From Bacteriovoracaceae bacterium (GTDB lineage: Bacteria > Bdellovibrionota > Bacteriovoracia > Bacteriovoracales > Bacteriovoracaceae), in NCBI GenBank assembly GCA_023954595.1, contig JAGSHJ010000155.1:1-7091 (forward strand): a DNA stretch of 7,091 nt, in the 5' to 3' direction. A model generated the notes under the pieces. The model was not told the origin of the DNA. It saw only the letters and a list, made by a program, of their open reading frames with translations, and ran no database searches. The position numbers were made by a program, and so were the translations under genes. Of the stretch, positions 1 through 6,210 are shown in pieces. Position 1 is the first letter of the stretch. Every line of letters begins with the position of its first letter.

Positions 1-41
1 ATTTCACTCAACCTTTAGTAATACATTATAGTGAAAAGTTT

Positions 42-69
42 TTGATCAAATTAGGTAAAGGGTTATAAT
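42..69 (+). promoter_or_regulatory. Sigma70-type promoter of the PP2C gene
   Basis: A -35-like hexamer TTGATC (42-47, four of six consensus bases) and a perfect -10 hexamer TATAAT (64-69) are separated by 16 bp. Transcription would start near 75-77, leaving a 5' leader of about 27 bases before the TTG start at 103. The -35 element lies within a 10 bp perfect palindrome, TTTGATCAAA (41-50). This is the best promoter in the window and probably drives the phosphatase gene and perhaps the genes behind it. Bases 1-41 show no gene or terminator I can support. Confidence 0.7.
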
Positions 70-90
70 AAAAGTGTTTATTTATTTAAC

Positions 91-95
91 AGGAG
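91..95 (+). promoter_or_regulatory. Ribosome binding site fixing a TTG start
   Basis: AGGAG at 91-95 lies 7 bases before the TTG at 103. An in-frame stop (TAG, 52-54) lies upstream with no other start between. The first in-frame ATG encodes residue 37, inside the catalytic DGMGG motif, so TTG must be the true start. Confidence 0.85.
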
Positions 96-102
96 CTGTA
101 AA

Positions 103-849
103 TTGACTATTCTTGCTTCAGGCGCGACAGATATTGGACAAAAACGCAAAACTAACCAGGACTCTATCTGCGTCTATGGAAAAAGACATTTTTTTGCAGT
201 AGCCGACGGTATGGGTGGCCATAATGGTGGAGACATCGCTTCTCAGATGTCTGTAAAGCTAATGCCAGAGTTTATTGAGAACAACTTTGAAGACTTGAGT
301 GCTGCAGAACTAATAAAAGAAAGTATTCAATTTGTTAATAGCTCTATTTATGATCATGCAACTGAGCATGAAGAACTCAAAGGAATGGGAACAACCATTT
401 CAGCAGTAATCTTCGACGGTGCTAATGTTAATATTGCAAACGTTGGCGACTCACGAACATATCTTATAAGTAAAAATAAACTATACCAAATGACTAGGGA
501 TCACTCCCTTGTTCAAGAAAAGTTGAACATGGGCATTTATGACCGTGAAGGCGCCAAGGCCGATCCTCAAAAAAATGTTCTTATAAGAACTGTAGGCTTT
601 GAACCAGACGTAAGTGTTGATGTCTATCACTATAAGGTTGCTAGAAATGACATGTTCCTTATCTGCTCTGACGGACTTCATGGAAAGGTTTCAGATGAGG
701 ACATTCTCTATATAGTTAACAAGCACATAAAAGATCCAACGACTGCCACACAAGAAATGATTGACCAAACAGTTCAAGAATTAATTGATCAAGCAAATGC
801 AAACGGCGGACAGGACAACATCTCAGTCATTATTGCATTGGCCAAGTAG
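103..849 (+). CDS. PP2C-family Ser/Thr protein phosphatase (Stp/PrpC type)
   Basis: This predicted cytosolic protein is a metal-dependent (Mn/Mg) phosphatase removing phosphate from Ser/Thr residues, usually opposing a Hanks-type kinase. At 248 residues it has the usual length of the minimal bacterial Stp/PrpC form. The family motifs are in order: RKTNQDS (15-21, metal-binding D20), VADGMGGH (33-40, metal-binding D35 and G36), GMGTT (94-98), NVGDSR (113-118), RDHSLV (132-137), IRTVG (161-165), CSDGL (188-192, D190) and GGQDNIS (235-241, D238). All expected metal ligands are present, so it should be active. There is no signal peptide, membrane segment or fused sensor domain. It starts with TTG behind a strong Shine-Dalgarno and is first behind a good promoter. 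No kinase is encoded in the window, so its partner is unknown. The family call is secure; the substrates are not visible. Confidence 0.95.
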   Translation: MTILASGATDIGQKRKTNQDSICVYGKRHFFAVADGMGGHNGGDIASQMSVKLMPEFIENNFEDLSAAELIKESIQFVNSSIYDHATEHEELKGMGTTISAVIFDGANVNIANVGDSRTYLISKNKLYQMTRDHSLVQEKLNMGIYDREGAKADPQKNVLIRTVGFEPDVSVDVYHYKVARNDMFLICSDGLHGKVSDEDILYIVNKHIKDPTTATQEMIDQTVQELIDQANANGGQDNISVIIALAK

Positions 850-883
850 ATCCAAAGCACAGAGAGAAACACTTTTTTCTTAT

Positions 884-912
884 TTGCTTTATCAATCGCT
901 CGCATCTAAAAT
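884..912 (+). promoter_or_regulatory. Possible weak promoter for the M23-secA operon
   Basis: TTGCTT (884-889) and TAAAAT (907-912) are 17 bp apart. The -10 matches five of six consensus bases but the -35 only three of six. It would start transcripts about 40 bases before the M23 start codon. Such matches are common in AT-rich DNA, so this is tentative. Confidence 0.35.
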
Positions 913-947
913 ATGTCATACTCAAAAAGTTGAAATAACGACAATTT

Positions 948-951
948 GGAG
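948..951 (+). promoter_or_regulatory. Ribosome binding site for the TTG start at 960
   Basis: GGAG at 948-951 is 8 bases before the TTG at 960. The alternative in-frame ATG at 981 (residue 8) has no Shine-Dalgarno match, so TTG is preferred. Confidence 0.7.
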
Positions 952-959
952 CTCTGCAA

Positions 960-2054
960 TTGGACAAGCATTATACATTAATGATCATTCCGGAAAAAGA
1001 AAAAGGCGTTAAGTCTTTTAAGATTCCAGGTCTACTTTTTAGATCTTTTTCCGTAGTTTTGGTACTCGTTTCAATACTAGTTGGAATTCTCCTCTACGAT
1101 TACTGGAAAGTAATCGGCCAGATTCATGAAAACAAACACCTTACTTTAGAAAACCGTCAATTAAGAGAGCAGATTCAGCTCTTTCAAATGAAGATCAACT
1201 CACTTAGTGAGGATCTAGAACGAGTCCATACTTTCGAAAAGAAGCTTAGAATCATCACAGGCCTTGAAGACGCTGAAAAAGCCGCACCAATCATGCAAGG
1301 CAATGAGAATATGGAGATGATGGATGATCACTCCTCTAGTTCTTCAGGCAGAGAAGTTAACAATGAACAAACTTCGGCACCAAATCTTGAGCTAAACCTA
1401 AACTTTTCTCAGATGTTTTCCGATTCGCAATACTTGGAACTTAAGTCTTTATACGACAAAAAGATTGCTGCTAACCTTGGGTTTAGCAAGCAGTACGAAA
1501 TTACAAGACAATGGTCGGATCTTATTAAGAAAAGCTTCTCCCTTTCAAACGAATACGCAAAGTTTGATTACAAGTTTGGGAAGATTAAAAATGTTGTTTC
1601 AAAGCTTGAAAACAATATACATGAATTAGATCAGTATTTATTAGACAAGAATTCCATACTAAGATCCACACCAACTATCTTACCGTCAGTTGGTTGGATC
1701 ACAAGCTACTTTGGCCATAGAGTTTCTCCTTATGCTGGAAAAGTTAAGATGCATGAAGGCCTGGACGTGGGCGCGCCATTTGGCACACCTATTGTTGCTC
1801 CTGCCGACGGCGTAATTACTTTTGCTGGTCACAAGCCAGGCTTTGGAAACTTCGTACAAATTGATCATGGGTATGGGATTGAAACAATTTATGCCCACGC
1901 TCAAAAGGTTATCGCAAAAAATGGCCAACGAATCAAACGGGGCAACTTGATTGCCAAGGTTGGTAGTACTGGCTATTCAACAGGTCCACACTTGCACTAT
2001 GAAGTAAGAGTTAATGGAATTGCGGTGGACCCACTTTATTTTGTTCTTGAATAA
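960..2054 (+). CDS. Membrane-anchored M23 (LytM/NlpD-type) peptidoglycan endopeptidase
   Basis: The 364-residue protein is predicted to be a zinc endopeptidase cutting peptide crosslinks of the cell wall in the periplasm, or a regulator of amidases if catalytically silent. Residues 1-28 are a basic cytosolic segment with a YTLMIIPEKEKG stretch, resembling N-termini I associate with other envelope M23 proteins. One transmembrane helix covers about 29-46, followed by a likely coiled coil at about 50-97. A Ser/Asn-rich linker lies near 117-146 and a second helical region at about 150-235. The C-terminal M23 domain (about 244-364) has HEGLD (H265, D269) and PHLHYE (H344, H346), plus H313 in YAHAQ. 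By homology with LytM, H265, D269 and H346 bind zinc while H313 and H344 are catalytic. All five are present, which argues for an active enzyme rather than an EnvC/NlpD-like degenerate one. It ends 25 bp before secA, so co-transcription is likely. Confidence 0.93.
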   Translation: MDKHYTLMIIPEKEKGVKSFKIPGLLFRSFSVVLVLVSILVGILLYDYWKVIGQIHENKHLTLENRQLREQIQLFQMKINSLSEDLERVHTFEKKLRIITGLEDAEKAAPIMQGNENMEMMDDHSSSSSGREVNNEQTSAPNLELNLNFSQMFSDSQYLELKSLYDKKIAANLGFSKQYEITRQWSDLIKKSFSLSNEYAKFDYKFGKIKNVVSKLENNIHELDQYLLDKNSILRSTPTILPSVGWITSYFGHRVSPYAGKVKMHEGLDVGAPFGTPIVAPADGVITFAGHKPGFGNFVQIDHGYGIETIYAHAQKVIAKNGQRIKRGNLIAKVGSTGYSTGPHLHYEVRVNGIAVDPLYFVLE

Positions 2055-2068
2055 ATTTACATATCGCT

Positions 2069-2074
2069 AGAGGT
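2069..2074 (+). promoter_or_regulatory. Ribosome binding site deciding the secA start
   Basis: AGAGGT at 2069-2074 lies 5 bases before ATG 2080. A second in-frame ATG at 2095 (residue 6) has no Shine-Dalgarno. The longer start also gives Walker A numbering identical to E. coli SecA, as far as I recall that sequence. Confidence 0.65.
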
Positions 2075-2079
2075 TAAGA

Positions 2080-4632
2080 ATGTTAGACAGTGTAATGAAA
2101 AAGTTTTTTGGAACCAAACAAGATCGAGACATGCGTGACTTACGTCCAATGCTTGCTCAGATCAATTCTCTTGAAGAGAAAATCCAAAAGTTAAGTGATG
2201 AGCAACTTCAGGCGCAAACTCCAAAGTTTAGAGAGCAATTAAAAAATGGTTCGACTTTAAACGACATCCTTCCTGAGGCCTTTGCAACAATCAGAGAAGC
2301 AAGTAAGCGTGTTTTAGGAATGAGGCCATATGATGTTCAAATCATGGGTGGGCTTGTTCTTAGTGAAGGTAAAATCTCAGAGATGAAGACCGGTGAAGGT
2401 AAGACCTTGACTGCAGCTCTTCCAATGTATTTGCACGCTCTTGAAGGCAAAGGCGCTCACCTTGTAACTGTAAACGATTACTTGGCATCAAGAGATGCTG
2501 AAGAAATGGGTAAACTCTACGAGTGGATGGGCCTGACTGTTGGTTGCATTGTTCATGACATGGATGATGAAGACAGAAAGGACGCCTATAAGGCAGATAT
2601 CACTTACGGTACAAATAATGAATTTGCTTTTGACTACCTAAGAGACAACATGAAGTTTGACTTGGACGATTACGTTCAAAGAGAGCACAACTTCTGTATT
2701 GTGGATGAGGTCGATTCAATTCTAATTGATGAAGCAAGAACTCCTCTACTGATCTCTGGTCCAAGTGAGGGAAACACAGAGCTTTATCTAAAAGTTGATA
2801 AAATCATTCCTATGCTTCAAAAAGAAACACATTTCACAGTGGAAGAGAAATCTCACTCAGCTGTACTTACTGATGAAGGTGTTACTAAGGTTCAAGAACT
2901 AATGAACGTTGGAAACCTTTTTGATGTTCAAAATATTGAGATTCTTCACCATGTGAATCAATCCCTTAGAGCTCATACACTTTTCACAATCGATAAAGAG
3001 TATGTTGTTAAAGAAGGGAAAGTAATCATCGTTGATGAGTTTACAGGAAGGCTTAAAGAGGGTTCTCGTTGGTCAGACGGACTTCACCAGGCAATTGAGG
3101 CCAAAGAAGGCGTTCAGATAAAAAATGAAAACCAAACACTTGCCTCTATTACATTTCAAAACTACTTTAAGCTTTATAACCGTCTTGCTGGTATGACTGG
3201 TACTGCTGATACTGAAGCTGAAGAATTTGGAAAAATCTATAATTTGGAAGTTGTGGTAATCCCTACTAACGAGCCAATTGCCAGAAAAGATCATGCAGAT
3301 GTAATTTACGCGACCAAATCAGCTAAATACAAGGCCGTAGCAGAACTAATCAAAGAATGTCATGCAAAGAACCAACCAGTACTTGTTGGTACTGTTGCAA
3401 TTGAGTCTTCAGAAGTACTTTCAAAGTATCTTACTGAAGCAGGCCTTAAGCACGAAGTCCTAAATGCAAAACAACATGCTCGAGAAGCAGAAATCATTGC
3501 AAACGCAGGTCAACCAGGTGCAGTAACGATCGCAACTAACATGGCCGGTCGTGGTACCGACATTAAGCTTAACCAAGAAACAAAAGATGCTGGTGGTCTT
3601 TATATCATCGGTACTGAGAGACATGAGTCTCGAAGAATCGACAATCAGCTTCGTGGTAGATCAGGTAGACAGGGTGACCCAGGTGCTTCCAAGTTCTTCC
3701 TATCTCTTGAAGATGATTTAATGAGAATTTTTGGTTCAGATAAGATCAAAGGTCTAATGACTAGAATGGGTCTTAAAGATGATGAGCCTATTGAACACAA
3801 AATGATCTCTAATGCCATTGCCAAAGCACAAAAGCGTGTGGAGACACATAACTTCGACATCAGAAAGCACTTACTAGACTTCGATGATGTTATGAATGAG
3901 CAAAGAAAGGTTATCTACCGTCTTAGAAAAGAAATTTTGGATGACGATGGAAATAAAGAACTATTAAATGAAATGGTTCTAGATGTAGCAGGTCAGCTTG
4001 TTGAGAACTTCAGACCAGAGAGAAAAGTTCCTCTTAATGAGTGGAATTGGGATGAACTTAACCAGGCGTTCGAGCACATTTTCAACTCTGAAGAGAAAAT
4101 TACTGTTCACGAGTGCTCTGACAAATACAACAGTAACCTTGAAGAGTACATAATCGCCAAGGCCCAGGCCAGACTGAAAGAGAAGTTTGATCAGTATGAA
4201 CCAGAGCAAGTAAAACTCACTCTAAGAGAGATTCTTCTAGCGACTTTTGACCAGCTTTGGAAAGACCATCTATTAAATATGGATCACCTTAAAGAAGGTA
4301 TCAATCTTCGTGCTCACGGCCAGAAAGACCCTCTAGTTGAATACAAAAGAGAGTCATTCAACCTTTACGAGCAAATGAAAGCACAAGTCCGTAGAACTGC
4401 CGTAGAGAGAGTATACAATGTGAGACTCTACACTCCTGAAGAGATTGAGGAGATCAAAAAGCAGCAACAAGCGATGCTTGAAGCACAACTTGAAGCACAT
4501 AAAAGAGCACAAGAGGCAAAAGAGCAGGCCGAAGCGAATGTGGCCGTTCAACGCGGAAACGTTAAGGTTGGCAGAAACGATGCCTGTCCTTGTGGTTCTG
4601 GCAAAAAGTTCAAACACTGCCACGGAGCTTAG
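2080..4632 (+). CDS. secA: Preprotein translocase ATPase SecA
   Basis: SecA is the ATP-driven motor that pushes unfolded preproteins through the SecYEG channel at the inner membrane. This copy is full length for the family, at 850 residues against about 901 in E. coli. Walker A is MKTGEGKT (102-109, catalytic K108) and Walker B is VDEVD (208-212). MTGTADTE is at 372-379, NMAGRGTDI at 487-495 and the arginine-finger motif QLRGRSGRQGD at 523-533. The preprotein crosslinking domain lies between about 220 and 370. The helical scaffold and wing domains follow, including the WKDHLLNMDHLKEGINLR segment near 727-744. A charged, Gln/Ala/Glu-rich helix (about 787-825) leads to the C-terminal zinc motif C836-x-C838-x8-C847-H848, which binds SecB and phospholipids in known SecAs. 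Between GRGTDI and GGLYIIGTERH only about ten residues occur, so it lacks the NBD2 insertion of E. coli SecA and resembles the B. subtilis form here. No frameshift or missing key residue is visible. Confidence 0.99.
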   Translation: MLDSVMKKFFGTKQDRDMRDLRPMLAQINSLEEKIQKLSDEQLQAQTPKFREQLKNGSTLNDILPEAFATIREASKRVLGMRPYDVQIMGGLVLSEGKISEMKTGEGKTLTAALPMYLHALEGKGAHLVTVNDYLASRDAEEMGKLYEWMGLTVGCIVHDMDDEDRKDAYKADITYGTNNEFAFDYLRDNMKFDLDDYVQREHNFCIVDEVDSILIDEARTPLLISGPSEGNTELYLKVDKIIPMLQKETHFTVEEKSHSAVLTDEGVTKVQELMNVGNLFDVQNIEILHHVNQSLRAHTLFTIDKEYVVKEGKVIIVDEFTGRLKEGSRWSDGLHQAIEAKEGVQIKNENQTLASITFQNYFKLYNRLAGMTGTADTEAEEFGKIYNLEVVVIPTNEPIARKDHADVIYATKSAKYKAVAELIKECHAKNQPVLVGTVAIESSEVLSKYLTEAGLKHEVLNAKQHAREAEIIANAGQPGAVTIATNMAGRGTDIKLNQETKDAGGLYIIGTERHESRRIDNQLRGRSGRQGDPGASKFFLSLEDDLMRIFGSDKIKGLMTRMGLKDDEPIEHKMISNAIAKAQKRVETHNFDIRKHLLDFDDVMNEQRKVIYRLRKEILDDDGNKELLNEMVLDVAGQLVENFRPERKVPLNEWNWDELNQAFEHIFNSEEKITVHECSDKYNSNLEEYIIAKAQARLKEKFDQYEPEQVKLTLREILLATFDQLWKDHLLNMDHLKEGINLRAHGQKDPLVEYKRESFNLYEQMKAQVRRTAVERVYNVRLYTPEEIEEIKKQQQAMLEAQLEAHKRAQEAKEQAEANVAVQRGNVKVGRNDACPCGSGKKFKHCHGA
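4624..4627 (+). promoter_or_regulatory. Ribosome binding site inside the secA 3' end
   Basis: GGAG at 4624-4627 is encoded by the last codons of secA and lies 8 bases before the TTG at 4636. The downstream start is 3 bases after the secA stop (TAG, 4630-4632). This layout suggests terminating SecA ribosomes restart here. Confidence 0.7.
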
Positions 4633-4635
4633 AAT

Positions 4636-6210
4636 TTGAGCGACAACAAAAAAAACGAAGACAAGTCGGATATCACACGAATTGAAGACTTGTCTGAGTA
4701 TCTTCACGATGAAGATGAAGAAATTGAAGGACTAGACAGTTTTTCTGGCATGGATGATGCCGAACTGATGGACGCGAAAACCGATCCAAATATAGAGCTA
4801 CCTCCAGAATTCACACAAAGCTTCCAAGCACCTGAAGAGACAAACTTCGAGGAGCTTGAATCTGAAGACTCCTTTGATTCATTTAACGATGCACCTCCTA
4901 GCCTTCCAGATGAAGATGATGCCTCTCAAGACGATACAAGCTTTGAAGACAATAGCTTTGGAGTCGATAGTGAGTCTGATTTCCAGGAGCCAGACTTCAA
5001 TGAAGGCACAGCAAGCTTTGACTCAGATAACTTTGAACAAGATAGCTTTGAATCAAACGACTTTGATTCAAACGACTTCTCCTCAGAGCAAACACCAGAA
5101 GATGATGAATTTAGCTTTGATGATTCAAATGATTCTGTTGATGAAAAGGACGAAGAAGAGAATATACAAGACTCTCCTGAGACTAGTGAAGATAGTTTTG
5201 ACTTGTATGACGAGCAAGACGACTCAGTGGCAGCTGAAGAAGAAACTGTTGAACCAACGCTCGATACACCGAGCGAAGCAGTACCTGAAACAGTTAAAAC
5301 ACCTATTATACATGAAGAAGTACAGAGCTATAGGCCTTCTGAGAACTTTCAAGAACTTCAAAAGTTTGCCAAAAATATCACATATGGCAATCTCGCAACG
5401 GAAGGAACACCACCTTTTTCAATAATTTTAAAAGACATCAAGTACCAAGAGGACATTGATGACATCATTGCTCTTTTAAAAGAATTTAAAATAATCACTT
5501 CTGATGAAGAAGACGCAAGTGCTAGAAAAAGCCTTGCTCGAGGCAATATGCTAATTCCAAGACTCGGTGAATTTAGCGCAATTACTATATGTCACAAGCT
5601 TAGAAGATATGACCTTAATATCTTGATGGGCCTTACTGAAGAGATCAATCCACCAAAAGAATACGAATCAGATGACAGTGGAATTGTAAGTAAACACTCA
5701 GTTTACAACTCTAGATCCCACCACTACAAGTTAGATAAAGACAAATTAGACGCTTCTGAAATCATAGTGTCCACGACTCCATACTTGGAAGGACATGACA
5801 TTATTGAATACATCGGAATTGCTTCAGAGAACACAGTGATAGACACCCAGCTTCTTCAGAGATCTCATAAACTGGAAGAAGAACTAATTGGTAAATTGCC
5901 AAACTATCAACAGGACAAGCAGCGTCTCAAGCAAATCGAGCGAGAAAACGCTATGGCCGCAAATTCTGGCCATCATGAAAGTATTTTTGAACAAGATCAT
6001 AACTCCAATAACCATAGCGAGATCACTTTAAAAGATATCCACGTAGACTTGGTTGCTAAATTAAAGAACCAGGCCTCAGAACAAAAGGGTAACGCTATTA
6101 TTGGTGTTAACTTTCACGTATCCCCTCTAACCAATAATCCAGTTCTAGATACTCTCGACCAGTATCAAGTAACATGTTCAGGCTCAGTTGTATGGATAAA
6201 CAAAAGATAG
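4636..6210 (+). CDS. Acidic repeat protein with C-terminal YbjQ/UPF0145-like domain, function unknown
   Basis: I do not recognise the whole protein (524 residues). Three parts are visible. Residues 1 to about 205 are very rich in Asp, Glu, Ser and Phe, low in complexity and probably disordered, with recurring S-x-D-F-like units; near the start is a more ordered stretch, TRIEDLSEYLHDEDEE. Residues about 256-340 look like a small globular alpha/beta domain, with strands and helices in an order compatible with a ferredoxin-like fold; this is inference only. From 376 a YbjQ-like domain begins with VSTTPYLEGHDIIEYIG, matching the family's TTP-x-[IL]EG signature. It resumes with AIIGVNFHVSP and closes with VTCSGSVVWI. 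A His/Asn/Asp-rich loop (about 444-462: H446, H447, H455, H460) interrupts it. YbjQ proteins are small (about 107 residues), annotated as putative metal binders and of unknown role. There is no signal peptide or membrane helix, so it is probably cytosolic. The TTG start is favoured by a GGAG site; the first in-frame ATG is residue 39. Confidence 0.85.
   Translation: MSDNKKNEDKSDITRIEDLSEYLHDEDEEIEGLDSFSGMDDAELMDAKTDPNIELPPEFTQSFQAPEETNFEELESEDSFDSFNDAPPSLPDEDDASQDDTSFEDNSFGVDSESDFQEPDFNEGTASFDSDNFEQDSFESNDFDSNDFSSEQTPEDDEFSFDDSNDSVDEKDEEENIQDSPETSEDSFDLYDEQDDSVAAEEETVEPTLDTPSEAVPETVKTPIIHEEVQSYRPSENFQELQKFAKNITYGNLATEGTPPFSIILKDIKYQEDIDDIIALLKEFKIITSDEEDASARKSLARGNMLIPRLGEFSAITICHKLRRYDLNILMGLTEEINPPKEYESDDSGIVSKHSVYNSRSHHYKLDKDKLDASEIIVSTTPYLEGHDIIEYIGIASENTVIDTQLLQRSHKLEEELIGKLPNYQQDKQRLKQIERENAMAANSGHHESIFEQDHNSNNHSEITLKDIHVDLVAKLKNQASEQKGNAIIGVNFHVSPLTNNPVLDTLDQYQVTCSGSVVWINKR
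4856..5160 (+). repeat. Degenerate acidic Ser/Asp/Phe repeats within the gene
   Basis: The coding sequence repeats short degenerate units reading roughly S-F-[DE]-[DS] or S-N-D-F. The clearest copies are two adjacent 15-base units starting TCAAACGACTT (5053-5067 and 5068-5082), which encode SNDFD and SNDFS. Several AGCTTTGA-type segments recur around 4941-5120. The unit is too diverged for a clean tandem array, and the frame is kept throughout. Confidence 0.7.

Larger units (their letters stand above)
850..959 (+). other. 110 bp intergenic gap, no gene
   Basis: This is the only sizeable gap between genes in the window. It holds no convincing ORF, RNA gene or intrinsic terminator. AAAGCA (854-859) and TGCTTT (885-890) are complementary, but the stem is weak, with a 25-base loop and no T-run after it. 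The T-rich stretch near 872-885 has no GC-rich stem before it. Read-through from the phosphatase gene is therefore plausible. A weak promoter and a ribosome binding site near its 3' end are listed separately. Confidence 0.6.

Noticed and set aside
27..32. TATAGT as an alternative -10 element
   Set aside because: No plausible -35 hexamer lies at the right distance upstream within the window, and a perfect TATAAT sits better placed at 64-69.
496..509. Small hairpin AGGGA-TCAC-TCCCT
   Set aside because: It lies mid-gene in the phosphatase, encodes the conserved RDHSL motif, and has no following T-run, so it is not a terminator.
481..681. Antisense ORF within the phosphatase gene
   Set aside because: It is fully covered by PP2C catalytic motifs on the other strand, with no start signals. 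The antisense ORFs at 1686-1928, 3073-3294, 3645-3860, 3979-4209 and 5358-5546 are rejected for the same reason.
854..890. Possible terminator after the phosphatase gene
   Set aside because: The only complementary arms are six bases, AT-rich and 25 bases apart, with no T-run after the stem.
785..1012. 75-codon + strand ORF bridging the gap between the phosphatase and M23 genes
   Set aside because: It overlaps the ends of both real genes out of frame, has no ribosome binding site, and its translation shows no domain or sensible composition.
2055..2079. A SecM-like arrest peptide before secA
   Set aside because: The 25 bp gap is too short, and the upstream gene is a full M23 peptidase whose C-terminus shows no SecM-like stalling motif.
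4354..4707. 117-codon antisense ORF across the secA 3' end
   Set aside because: It lies opposite the conserved SecA C-terminus, including the zinc motif. Its hydrophobic look is the mirror of charged codons on the coding strand.
4856..5425. 189-codon + strand ORF inside the acidic protein gene
   Set aside because: It is an out-of-frame reading of the repetitive Asp/Ser/Phe codons, giving a Thr/Leu/Lys/Met-rich low-complexity product. The other frame encodes a protein with a recognisable YbjQ-like end.
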